DNA of 12,534 nucleotides, from NCBI GenBank assembly GCA_964535215.1, contig CAZHST010000071.1, positions 1 to 12,534 of the forward strand, in the 5' to 3' direction. The position numbers and the translations under genes were made by a program. The notes under the pieces were generated by a model. That model was not told where the DNA came from. It worked only from the letters and a program-made list of their open reading frames with translations, and did no database searches. Positions 1 to 5,925 of the stretch are shown here, piece after piece. Numbering within the stretch: the stretch's first letter is position 1; each line of letters starts with the position of its first letter. This DNA is from JACQHM01 sp964535215. Its GTDB lineage: Bacteria; Methylomirabilota; Methylomirabilia; Methylomirabilales; JACQHM01.

Positions 1-100
1 CCAGGACAGCCTCGACCACCTCCACCGGGGAGAGTTTCTTCGCCCGGATCGCTGCCGCCAGCTCCGTGGCGGGCATGTAGCAGAGATCATCGGTCGGCAT
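1..100 (-). CDS. Amidase-signature family enzyme, N-terminus only (runs off the window)
   Basis: The minus strand from 100 encodes 33 residues before the window edge. They begin MPTDDLCYMPATELAAAIR and continue with a KLSPVEVVEAVL-type segment. This is the typical opening of GatA-like amidase-signature enzymes, in which 'ATELAAAIRAKKLSPVEVVEA' lies ahead of the Ser-Ser-Lys catalytic core. Such enzymes hydrolyse amides; in GatA the reaction is glutamine-dependent amidation of mischarged tRNA. The catalytic core lies outside the window, so the substrate cannot be judged. The start is supported by a purine-rich GGGGGAGG ribosome site about 6 bases upstream and by a promoter at 139-168. The gene is divergent from the small CxxC protein at 266. 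The family call rests on the N-terminal motif only. Confidence 0.75.
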   Translation of the reverse strand, partial: MPTDDLCYMPATELAAAIRAKKLSPVEVVEAVL

Positions 101-138
101 CGGTTTGCCTCCCCCTGCCCCTCCTTTGGGGGTAGACT

Positions 139-168
139 ACTATAGTGACGAGGACGGGGGCTTGTCAA
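139..168 (-). promoter_or_regulatory. Sigma70-like promoter for the amidase gene
   Basis: Read on the minus strand there is a perfect TTGACA (163-168), an 18-base spacer, and TATAGT (139-144, five of six consensus bases). Transcription would start near 132, giving a leader of about 30 bases that contains the ribosome site for the start at 100. Predicted from sequence only. Confidence 0.55.
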
Positions 169-198
169 CGGAGGACGGGACTGACCCATCGGTCATGG

Positions 199-227
199 TT
201 GCCACGACGGGTGATCTGTGCTACCTT
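199..227 (+). promoter_or_regulatory. Possible weak promoter for the CxxC protein / squalene synthase operon
   Basis: TTGCCA (199-204, five of six) is followed after 17 bases by TACCTT (222-227, three of six). The position suits the gene starting at 266, but the -10 element is poor. A 17-base segment at 208-224 is also a degenerate inverted copy of 77-93 (14 of 17 matching), so some sequence conservation here may have another cause. Confidence 0.25.
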
Positions 228-265
228 TAATCGCGAGAGAACCATGACAGGGAGAGGGATGCCCC

Positions 266-571
266 ATGGCTGAAGGGCCGAAACAAGTCTTCCAGGTGGT
301 CTGCCCCTCCTGTGAGGCGCGTTTGACCATTGACCCTGACCTCCGGACCATCCTCCACCATGAGGAAAGGCCCAAGGGAGCCCCCATCACCTCCCTCCCA
401 GAGGCCGTCAAGGCCCTGAAGGCCGAGTCCGGTCACCGGGAGGCCCGGTTCAGGGAGGCGATGGAGGCTGAAAAGGACAAGCCGAGGATCCTGGAGAAGA
501 AGTTTCAAGAGCTTCTCAAGAAGGCCAAGGACGAGCCTGGCGCGCCGCCTCGTCCCGCCGACCTCGACTGA
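266..571 (+). CDS. Small CxxC protein with charged coiled-coil-like C-terminus, function unknown
   Basis: This is a 101-residue soluble protein. Residues 8-20 carry FQVVCPSCEARL, a single zinc-knuckle-like CxxC (C13, C16), followed by a 'TIDPDLRTILHHEE' strand segment. Residues 55-92 are rich in Lys, Glu and Arg and look helical, possibly coiled-coil; the last ten residues are rich in Pro, Ala and Asp. I recall comparable short proteins with one 'V(V)CP.C...L.VDP' module as uncharacterised proteins in several environmental phyla; no function is known to me. With only two cysteines, metal binding would need a second subunit or the nearby histidines H31-H32. The start is supported by the GGGAGAGGG ribosome site upstream. 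The synthase gene follows 14 bases after the stop, so the two are probably co-transcribed. Confidence 0.7.
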   Translation: MAEGPKQVFQVVCPSCEARLTIDPDLRTILHHEERPKGAPITSLPEAVKALKAESGHREARFREAMEAEKDKPRILEKKFQELLKKAKDEPGAPPRPADLD

Positions 572-585
572 AGGATCGGCCGCCC

Positions 586-1641
586 ATGCAGCCCAACCCC
601 GACCTCCTCGAGACGATCCTAAAGCGGGTGAGCCGGTCCTTCTTCTTAAGCCTAAAGATCCTTCCTAGGAGCCTCCGCCATCCCATCGGCTTGGCTTACC
701 TCTTGGCCCGGGCCGCCGACACCATTGCTGACACCGCTTTGATCAGCCGGGAAAAGCGCCTCGCCTACCTGGAGCTGTTCAGGCGCGAGCTCCGGGGGGG
801 AAGCCCCTCCTCGATCCCTCCGGTCCAGGAGGCCTTGACCGGCCCCCAGAGGACCCCGGGGGAGCGGGAACTCCTGGTCCATCTGGAAGACTGCTTCACC
901 CTCTACCGGGGGCTGGAGAAAGGGGATCGAGAGCGGGTCGCCCGTCTCCTCCTCACCCTCACCCAGGGGATGATCATGGATTTAACGACCTTTCCCGGTG
1001 AGGACGCAGGGAAGGTGGTCGCCCTTAAGGCCCGAAGCGACCTGGACGGCTATACCTATTATGTGGCAGGATGTGTGGGAGAGTTCTGGACAGAGATGGT
1101 CCTCACCCATCGGCCCTCGTTCGCCGGATGGGACCGGGAGGGGATGAAGGAACGGGGGATCCGGTTCGGGAAGGGGCTTCAACTGACCAACATCCTCCGG
1201 GATCTGGCAAAGGACCTAAGAATCGGTCGGTGCTACCTCCCCGAAGAGGACCTTCGGGCCTTGGGTGTCGCCCCGGAGGAGCTTTTGGACAAGAGGAGCA
1301 TCACCAGGATTCGTCCCCTGATCGGGGATCTCCTCGCCCTGACCCTCGATCATTACCAGGAAGGGTGGGGCTACACCCTGGCCCTCCCCCGGCGGGAGGT
1401 CAGAATACGCCTGGCCTGCGCCTGGCCCCTTTTGATCGGTCTAAAAACGTTGGCGTTGATCGAGGCCTCGGAGAACCTCCTCGATCCCGACGTGACGGTG
1501 AAGATCCCTCGTACATCGGTGTACGGCCTCATCCTCAGCTCCGCCCTGCTGGTTTGTTCGAACGTTGGCCTGAACCGCTACTACCAGCACCTCTGCCGGG
1601 CGATCCCTCTTGAAGGTGTCAACCGATGGACAAGCCCTTGA
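586..1641 (+). CDS. Squalene/phytoene synthase family protein
   Basis: This 351-residue trans-isoprenyl synthase joins two prenyl diphosphates head to head: FPP to (pre)squalene, or GGPP to phytoene. Both Asp-rich magnesium/diphosphate motifs are present: DTIAD at 45-49, and DLAKD at 206-210 within the QLTNILRD region, followed by the family's GRCYLP. The SRSFFLSLKILP opening and the D-G-Y-x-Y-Y-V-A-G-x-V-G segment (154-165) are also typical. The protein is longer than most bacterial HpnC/HpnD or CrtB proteins. It ends with a hydrophobic stretch (about 310-330) that could be a membrane anchor, as in eukaryotic-type squalene synthase. No HpnE, CrtI or squalene-hopene cyclase is nearby, so squalene versus phytoene cannot be decided, though the length and tail lean towards squalene. 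The next gene starts inside its 3' end (16-base overlap). Confidence 0.9.
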   Translation: MQPNPDLLETILKRVSRSFFLSLKILPRSLRHPIGLAYLLARAADTIADTALISREKRLAYLELFRRELRGGSPSSIPPVQEALTGPQRTPGERELLVHLEDCFTLYRGLEKGDRERVARLLLTLTQGMIMDLTTFPGEDAGKVVALKARSDLDGYTYYVAGCVGEFWTEMVLTHRPSFAGWDREGMKERGIRFGKGLQLTNILRDLAKDLRIGRCYLPEEDLRALGVAPEELLDKRSITRIRPLIGDLLALTLDHYQEGWGYTLALPRREVRIRLACAWPLLIGLKTLALIEASENLLDPDVTVKIPRTSVYGLILSSALLVCSNVGLNRYYQHLCRAIPLEGVNRWTSP

Positions 1642-1808
1642 TCGCCATCACGATCCACCGTATCCCCCAGAAAGAGGTCTGCGGCGTCGTGATCTTGGAA
1701 AGGCAGCCGGACCGGTCCTGGGCAGGGGTCTGCAAAAAGTGCGGGAAGGAATTTCACGTCGAGCCGAACCCTGCCTTCGAGATCCAGGTCCTGGCCCTCA
1801 AGAATTAA
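1626..1808 (+). CDS. Small three-cysteine protein, function unknown
   Basis: This is a 60-residue protein overlapping the last 16 bases of the squalene/phytoene synthase gene in another frame, with a GAAGGTG ribosome site 8 bases upstream of its ATG. It has a CKKCGKEFHVEP zinc-ribbon-like knuckle (C36, C39, H44) and a further cysteine, C19, which together could ligate one metal ion. The flanking segments look like beta strands. A competing reading frame at 1610-1867 has a less protein-like composition, rich in Arg, Pro and Gly, and was not chosen. I do not recognise a family. It and the protein at 266 both carry a single CxxC and bracket the synthase, but a functional link is only inferred from position. 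Confidence 0.6.
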   Translation: MDKPLIAITIHRIPQKEVCGVVILERQPDRSWAGVCKKCGKEFHVEPNPAFEIQVLALKN

Positions 1809-1816
1809 GGCCTCTT

Positions 1817-1843
1817 CTCCGGGAGGTTCCGCGTCTCCCGGGG
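1817..1843. terminator. GC-rich hairpin between convergent genes, possible terminator
   Basis: CTCCGGGAG (1817-1825) pairs with CTCCCGGGG (1835-1843) over nine positions, one of them a wobble pair, around a nine-base loop. It lies just after the stop of the small protein and before the convergent Uma2 gene. There is no T-run on either side, so if it helps end transcription it is not a classical intrinsic terminator. Confidence 0.3.
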
Positions 1844-1917
1844 CGTCTCGGCCCTGGGGGACGCTGACCAAGGCTCAAGGGGGGGAGACATCTTTGAACA
1901 AGAACCCCCTCAAGGGC

Positions 1918-2526
1918 TTAGACAAAAAGAGAGCGGATGGGAACCTCAAACCCCGGGAGGACACCGGAACGAAGCCTCTGGGGAGCCCTGAAGCGCTTCC
2001 CGGCATCATAGCGCCCTCCCGTGAGGTGAAAGACCGTCACTTCACGCCGGTCCGGGTCCACAAGCCAGAATTCATTGACTCCGTTCATCTCGTAAAGTCT
2101 CTTCTTCTCCGTCCGATCCCGCTCTGCGGTTGAGGGAGAGAGAATTTCGACGACCAGGGTGGGCACGATCTTCAGGAACTGCCCGCGTCGGACGTGGGGA
2201 CCTTTGGCCCAACGCTCGTGCGAGATGAAAGATGCATCGGGTTCAAGGGTCTCTCCTGACGGGAGCTCATACCCTGCGCTGGAGCCGAACACCCGCCCCA
2301 GGTCGTGTTTCTGGACAAAATCTCTTAAGAGGTGGATCACCCTGGCTTCAACATCCGCATGCCCCCAGCCTGCCGGGGGAGTCACCACGATCCTCCCGTT
2401 GATAAGTTCATAGCGGTTGACGTCGGTCACCGGGCGGTGCTCGACCCAGCGCTTAAACGCCTTCTGGGTAAAGGTTTCAGTGGAGATGAATGCCGTCTCA
2501 GGGATGGTGATGGTCTCCGTTTTCAT
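1918..2526 (-). CDS. Uma2 family (DUF820) restriction-endonuclease-fold protein
   Basis: This 202-residue protein has the Uma2 pattern. The N-terminal half has RYELINGRIV (38-47). The PD-(D/E)xK-like core comprises EPDASFIS (D97), TLVVEILSPST (E127) and DRTEKKRLY (K141), followed by GVNEFWLVDP, which is the family's most constant segment. Uma2 proteins are predicted nucleases, often in many copies in cyanobacteria and environmental bacteria; their physiological role is not established. The ATG at 2526 is preceded by a TAGGGGTG-type site and is where family homology begins. The frame stays open further upstream to a GTG at 2709, but the added 61 residues do not look like part of a Uma2 protein. 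The gene stands alone, convergent with the synthase operon. Confidence 0.85.
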   Translation of the reverse strand: MKTETITIPETAFISTETFTQKAFKRWVEHRPVTDVNRYELINGRIVVTPPAGWGHADVEARVIHLLRDFVQKHDLGRVFGSSAGYELPSGETLEPDASFISHERWAKGPHVRRGQFLKIVPTLVVEILSPSTAERDRTEKKRLYEMNGVNEFWLVDPDRREVTVFHLTGGRYDAGKRFRAPQRLRSGVLPGFEVPIRSLFV

Positions 2527-2577
2527 GGCACCCCTACCGCTTGCTTCACCACAACCATTACACGTCTTTTCCGGCCC

Positions 2578-2606
2578 ATTCTCGCACCATCCCCAGAGCC
2601 TGTCAA
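2578..2606 (-). promoter_or_regulatory. Candidate sigma70-like promoter for the Uma2 gene
   Basis: On the minus strand a perfect TTGACA (2601-2606) is followed after 17 bases by GAGAAT (2578-2583, four of six). A start near 2571 would give a leader of about 45 bases before the ATG at 2526. This supports the shorter Uma2 start over the GTG at 2709. Prediction only. Confidence 0.4.
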
Positions 2607-2652
2607 GGGTGGCAAGCGCCCGAAGACCTGGTGATTTTCCGGAGAGGGCATC

Positions 2653-2715
2653 TTCCCCGGGGAGCCGTTCAAGGCGGGCCATGAGCGCACCCTGGATGGT
2701 CTCCGGCACGGATTC
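2653..2715 (-). pseudogene. Possible scrap of an AAA-ATPase / adenylate-cyclase-type regulator
   Basis: Read on the minus strand, this short stretch encodes ESVPETIQGALMARLERLPG. It resembles the conserved '(V/I)PxTIQxxLxARLDRLP' segment that follows the ATPase core in large adenylate-cyclase-linked and LuxR-type AAA regulators. Nothing recognisable from that family lies before or after it. It is in frame with the downstream Uma2 gene. The simplest reading is a decayed fragment left by rearrangement, but 21 residues is short and chance similarity is possible. Confidence 0.35.
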
Positions 2716-2727
2716 CCCAGGCTGAGA

Positions 2728-2744
2728 CGCTCCATCAAGGAGCG
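2728..2744 (-). terminator. Short hairpin directly after nikO, possible transcription end
   Basis: CGCTCC and GGAGCG form a perfect six-base stem around a five-base loop, three bases past the nikO stop codon. No T-run follows on the minus strand, so it is at best a weak or factor-dependent terminator of the nickel operon. Confidence 0.3.
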
Positions 2745-2747
2745 GCC

Positions 2748-3560
2748 TTACCCGTCGTGGGAGCGCTCTTTGGAGAAGTGTTCGTGGAGGTGGGCGTGCC
2801 AGTAGTCCCTATGGGCGTGCCTGTGGAGATGGATCAGGTTCCACCGGACCAACTGTTCCACATCCGCGAGGAGGTCTTCGGGCTTCCCCTCGGCGACGAT
2901 CGTCTTCTCCTCGCTGAAGATGTAGACCCGGTCGGCGATCTCTGGAACGATGTGGAGATCATGGGTAGCGGTGACGAGGGTCTTTCCGACCGCGTTGGCC
3001 TCGACCAGGAGGTCAATCAAGGTCCGGGTGCTCCGCGGGTCCAGGCTGGCAGTGGGTTCATCCAGGAGGAGGACATCAGGGTTCGTGGAGAGGACGGCGG
3101 CGACAGCCACCTTCTTCTTCTCCCCCAGGCTGAGTTCATAGGGGGATCGGTCCCTGACTGCTTCGAGCCGAAGGAGCTTTAAGAGGTCCTCAACCCTCTG
3201 GTGAATCGCATCCTTGGGGAGGTCCAACTGGAGGGGGCCGAAGGCGATCTCGTCAAAGACGGTGGGGCAGAAGAGCTGGGTGTCCGGGTTCTGGAAGAGG
3301 AGGGCAACCTTCGAGCGGAAGAAGCGGTTGAACGCCCCATGAAGCCCATCCTCGGTCAGGGGCTGACCGAACACCTTGACCTCCCCCGCTTGGGGGAAGA
3401 GGAGGCCGTTCATGATGCGGAGAAGGGTTGATTTCCCCGAGCCGTTAGCCCCCAAGATGGCGACCTTCTCCCCGGCCCGGATCTTCAAGCTCACCGACTG
3501 GAGGGCCGGAAACCGGCCGAGGTAGGAGAAGCTAACGTTCTGTAACTCAAAGATGTTCAT
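2748..3560 (-). CDS. nikO: ECF-type nickel/cobalt transporter ATPase, with His-rich tail
   Basis: This 270-residue ABC ATPase (CbiO/NikO, EcfA-like) powers group I ECF uptake of Ni2+ or Co2+. All the nucleotide-binding motifs are present: Walker A GANGSGKST (37-45), Q-loop FQNPDTQLF (Q90), signature LSLGE (143-147), Walker B VLLLDEPT (163-170) and H-switch THD (H200). The C-terminus is unusual, with nine histidines between 244 and 268 in a near-alternating His pattern, suited to binding transition metals at the cytoplasmic face. The ATG at 3560 overlaps the nikQ stop as ATGA, so translation is coupled. Upstream in-frame codons exist, but the N-terminus MNIFELQNVSF matches the family start. 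The NikR and NikN-type neighbours argue for nickel over cobalt. Confidence 0.93.
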   Translation of the reverse strand: MNIFELQNVSFSYLGRFPALQSVSLKIRAGEKVAILGANGSGKSTLLRIMNGLLFPQAGEVKVFGQPLTEDGLHGAFNRFFRSKVALLFQNPDTQLFCPTVFDEIAFGPLQLDLPKDAIHQRVEDLLKLLRLEAVRDRSPYELSLGEKKKVAVAAVLSTNPDVLLLDEPTASLDPRSTRTLIDLLVEANAVGKTLVTATHDLHIVPEIADRVYIFSEEKTIVAEGKPEDLLADVEQLVRWNLIHLHRHAHRDYWHAHLHEHFSKERSHDG

Positions 3561-4456
3561 GCGATACCCCCGAGCCAAAGGGCCAGGGTGAAGAGGAGGG
3601 CCGAGAGGCCGAGCCAAAGGATGTCCAGCCTTGTCATCTTAAACGTGTCCAGCACCCTCGCCTCCCCGTCGAAGCCCCGGGAGACCATCGCCTCGTAGAC
3701 CTCGTCAGCCATCCTCCGGGACTTCTCAAACAGGAGCCCGATCCGGGAGGCGACCCACCGCTGCTCTTTCCGGAGCCCATCGCTTCGAATCGTCCGGCTT
3801 TTTTTGGCCAGGTGCATCTCCTCGACCAGGGTGATCAGGAGGTGGAGGTAGCGATAGGTCATCCCCAGGATCAGGATGAAGACGCGGGAGATCTTGAAGA
3901 TCCGAAGGGCCTTCAGGATCTGAGACCACCGGGTTGTCAGAACCAGGAGGATGGCGAAGGAGACGGAGGTGGCCACCCGGAGGACGAGGAGAAAGGCCGA
4001 GGAGGCCCCTGGCTTCGTGATCGCCAGGGTGAAATTCCCAACCGAGAAGAAAGTGAGGAGGGGTTCCCCGGGAACCAGGAAGAGGGCGGGAAGGACGATC
4101 AGGCCCGAGAAGAGCGGGATGAAGAACCAGACCCGTTTCAGGAAAAAGCTTAAACTGATCCTGGAGGAGGAAGCCAGGAGGAGGGTGAACAAGTAGAGGC
4201 CAAGCAGGGGAGGGATCTTCCTGACGAAACTCGCAGCCACCAGGAAGAGGGCAAAGCTGAGGAGTTTTGCCCGCGGATCGAGTCGCTGCAGCAGACCTGG
4301 CATCCGGGCTATCTCCTCCGAGAAGATGGCCTGTTTGAGGAAGCTGGCGATCCCCAGGAGGGTCCGCTCGACGAACCCTTTCCCCCCGACCCCAACGGTG
4401 CAGCAGGGGCAAGCGGCAAGCTCCTCCATCCTGGTGACAAGCCACCGAGGCCTCAT
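3557..4456 (-). CDS. nikQ: ECF nickel/cobalt transporter transmembrane component (CbiQ/NikQ)
   Basis: This is the 299-residue T-component that couples the NikO ATPase to the substrate-binding NikM. The family core begins at about residue 55 with LQRLDPRAKLL. Hydrophobic segments lie at about 63-80, 84-95, 107-125 and 145-175, with a further one at the C-terminus. The cytoplasmic coupling region holds MVSRGFDGE, the Ala/Ser-Arg-Gly coupling motif that contacts the ATPase. The ATG at 4456 overlaps the nikN stop (ATGA) and has an AAAGGACGG ribosome site. It gives an N-terminal extension of about 50 residues carrying CPCC (C16, C18, C19) that I do not recall from ordinary CbiQ proteins. A later ATG at 4429 would still include the cysteines but has a poorer ribosome site. 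Confidence 0.9.
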   Translation of the reverse strand: MRPRWLVTRMEELAACPCCTVGVGGKGFVERTLLGIASFLKQAIFSEEIARMPGLLQRLDPRAKLLSFALFLVAASFVRKIPPLLGLYLFTLLLASSSRISLSFFLKRVWFFIPLFSGLIVLPALFLVPGEPLLTFFSVGNFTLAITKPGASSAFLLVLRVATSVSFAILLVLTTRWSQILKALRIFKISRVFILILGMTYRYLHLLITLVEEMHLAKKSRTIRSDGLRKEQRWVASRIGLLFEKSRRMADEVYEAMVSRGFDGEARVLDTFKMTRLDILWLGLSALLFTLALWLGGIA

Positions 4457-4773
4457 GGGTTGCCGTCCTTTGTCGAGAGGAACCTCCCCAGCAGGAGCAT
4501 GAGACCGATGACGACCCCCACCCCGATGGCGGCGGAGAAGAGATAGCCCAAGGCTGAGAGGAGGGGGGAATCCCATCCCGGGAGGGTGTAGCCGGCCAGC
4601 TTCGCCTGCCAGAGGTGCTCAAGCCTAGCAAAGCCCTCGGGGATAAAGCCCAGCATCTTCTTAAGCTCCTCCCCCGCCCACTCTCCCCAGGTCGTCCCCC
4701 GGGCCAGGAGGCCCAAAGGGGTAAGGAGGATCAGGAGGCCCAGGCCGATCCAGAGCTTCTTATCGGTCCTCAT
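4453..4773 (-). CDS. nikN: PDGLE-domain nickel transport accessory protein (NikN/CbiN-like)
   Basis: This 106-residue protein has a transmembrane helix near each end (about 7-24 and 80-97) and a roughly 55-residue extracytoplasmic loop. The loop carries GFIPEGFARLEHLWQ (42-56), a variant of the 'PDGLE' module of CbiN/NikN-type proteins. These associate with CbiM/NikM and are needed for metal uptake, probably in loading. The first 14 bases overlap the 3' end of nikM, and its stop overlaps the nikQ start. Assignment rests on topology, length and position between M and Q; the sequence of this family is poorly conserved. Confidence 0.8.
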   Translation of the reverse strand: MRTDKKLWIGLGLLILLTPLGLLARGTTWGEWAGEELKKMLGFIPEGFARLEHLWQAKLAGYTLPGWDSPLLSALGYLFSAAIGVGVVIGLMLLLGRFLSTKDGNP

Positions 4774-5461
4774 CCTTCTTTCCCCCCTTAGGCGGCTCCA
4801 ACAGGGTAGGGTCCGTCTTGGCGAGGTACGCGACGACCAGGGCCGTCACCACCGCCTCAATCCATCCGAAGAAGAGCAGGTGTTGCACGGCCATGACCGG
4901 CACCGCAATCCGGAGCGGATAGGGATTGTAAAGGGGGGTGCCGTCGGGTTTGTGGGCCAGGAAGGGCTGGAGCCCCAGCTCGAGACCCGTGAGGAGGGCC
5001 GCTAAGTTCAGGGAGAGGTACCCGGCGGCCCCGGCCGCGAAGAGGGCCCGTTTTGACGTGACCCCCGCTTTCCCCTTTAAGAGCTGGTAAATGTAGTAAG
5101 CGGAGAACGGCATGACAAAGGCCATGTTAAAGGTGTTGGCCCCGAGGGCGGTCAAACCCCCATCCCCGAAGAGGAGGGCCTGGACCACCAAGGTGACGGA
5201 GAGGGCAAGCATGGCCGCCCAGGGGCCAAGGACGATGGCAACCAGGGCCCCCCCCACCGCATGGCCGGTGGAGCCCCCTGGGGCGGGGACATTGAACATC
5301 ATGATGACGAAGGAAAAGGCGGCCCCGAGGGCGAGGAGGGGGACCTGTCTCGCCCGAAGGGTCTTCTTAAGGGTACGGGAAGCCCAGAACCAAAGCGGAA
5401 CCATCACCGCATAGAGGGGTCCGTAGGTCTGGGGTCCCAGATAACCATCGGGGATATGCAT
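4760..5461 (-). CDS. nikM: ECF nickel/cobalt substrate-binding membrane protein (CbiM/NikM)
   Basis: This 233-residue integral membrane S-component binds the metal. It begins MHIPDGYL, the invariant CbiM/NikM N-terminus. The Met1 amine, His2 and a conserved internal His form the metal site in characterised members, and the internal His is visible here as GGSTGHAVGG (H67). Because Met1-His2 are ligands, this start is certain. About six further hydrophobic helices follow. NikM and CbiM are not separated reliably by sequence alone; the preceding nikR gene and the PDGLE-type N protein make nickel the better guess. The ATG lies four bases after the nikR stop, and its GGAG ribosome site falls within the end of nikR. 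Confidence 0.93.
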   Translation of the reverse strand: MHIPDGYLGPQTYGPLYAVMVPLWFWASRTLKKTLRARQVPLLALGAAFSFVIMMFNVPAPGGSTGHAVGGALVAIVLGPWAAMLALSVTLVVQALLFGDGGLTALGANTFNMAFVMPFSAYYIYQLLKGKAGVTSKRALFAAGAAGYLSLNLAALLTGLELGLQPFLAHKPDGTPLYNPYPLRIAVPVMAVQHLLFFGWIEAVVTALVVAYLAKTDPTLLEPPKGGKKDEDR

Positions 5462-5465
5462 CGTT

Positions 5466-5882
5466 TTACAGGAGCTCCTTTCCGGTCGTGGTGGCGGTGA
5501 GCTTCCCGTGCTTCACGCCCCTGGTCCCGATCAGCCGATCGGCGATCTTTTTAATGTCCTTCCCCTTGCCTTTCACCACCAGGACCTCCAGGCAGTTGTG
5601 CTCATCCAGGTGGACGTGGAGCGTCGAGACGATAGAGGTGTAGAAGTGGTGCTGGAGGTCGGTCAGGACCTCGGTCAGCTCTCTGGTGTCATGGGCATAC
5701 ACGATGGTGATGGTCCCGACGGTCTCTTTGCCACCCCCCTCCCATTCATCCTGAACCAGGCTATCCCGGATCAGGTCCCGGATGGCCTCGGAACGGTTGG
5801 TGTAGCCCTTCCTGGCGATGAGCTGGTCAAAGTTCTTCAAAAGCTCCCGATCAAGGGAGATGCCGAACCTGGTGATCGCCAT
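5466..5882 (-). CDS. nikR: Nickel-responsive repressor NikR
   Basis: This 138-residue protein has an N-terminal ribbon-helix-helix DNA-binding domain (about 1-45, ITRFGISLDRELLKNFD, then NRSEAIRDLIRD). The C-terminal ACT-like domain holds the complete high-affinity nickel site: H78 in LQHHF, and H89, H91 and C97 in LHVHLDEHNC. These match H76, H87, H89 and C95 of E. coli NikR. Nickel-loaded NikR represses nickel import genes. The ATG at 5882 is set by the family N-terminus and an AGGGAG site 7 bases upstream; longer in-frame starts would lie upstream of the predicted transcript start. It is the first gene of the transporter operon, and an inverted repeat over its promoter makes autorepression very likely. 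Confidence 0.95.
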   Translation of the reverse strand: MAITRFGISLDRELLKNFDQLIARKGYTNRSEAIRDLIRDSLVQDEWEGGGKETVGTITIVYAHDTRELTEVLTDLQHHFYTSIVSTLHVHLDEHNCLEVLVVKGKGKDIKKIADRLIGTRGVKHGKLTATTTGKELL

Positions 5883-5894
5883 TTCCCCACTCCC

Positions 5895-5925
5895 TTGTGC
5901 TACCATTTTAGCAATCGTAGCACAA
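5895..5925. promoter_or_regulatory. NikR operator: perfect inverted repeat over the nik promoter
   Basis: TTGTGCTAC (5895-5903) and its exact complement GTAGCACAA (5917-5925) flank a 13-base spacer. This is the two-half-site geometry expected for a NikR tetramer. As I recall, it resembles the GTGTTAC-N13/14-GTAACAC type reported for Geobacter NikR, not the N16-spaced enterobacterial GTATGA site. It covers the spacer, the -10 box and the predicted start of the nikR promoter, so binding would block RNA polymerase. Binding itself is inferred. Confidence 0.8.

Noticed and set aside
1071..1613. 180-codon open frame inside the synthase gene
   Set aside because: Same strand, shifted frame, composition dominated by Gly, Pro and Arg; the synthase frame carries all the catalytic motifs.
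1610..1867. 85-codon plus-strand frame overlapping the end of the synthase
   Set aside because: Its product is rich in Arg, Pro and Gly, like an out-of-frame reading of GC-rich DNA. The alternative frame at 1626-1808 gives a plausible CxxC protein with a better ribosome site.
1874..1917. G-run and C-run flanking the 3' end of the Uma2 gene as a possible terminator
   Set aside because: The GGGGG and CCCCC stretches can pair, but the adjoining bases form direct rather than inverted copies of CTCAAGGG and no T-run follows, so I did not call it.
1894..2133. Plus-strand open frame of 79 codons with an ATG-type start
   Set aside because: It lies antisense to the C-terminal half of the Uma2 gene, whose translation has clear family motifs; the plus-strand product has no recognisable features.
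3726..4631. 301-codon minus-strand open frame overlapping nikQ and nikN
   Set aside because: It is frame-shifted relative to two transporter genes with clear membrane segments, and its product is a Pro/Arg/Ser-rich non-globular sequence.
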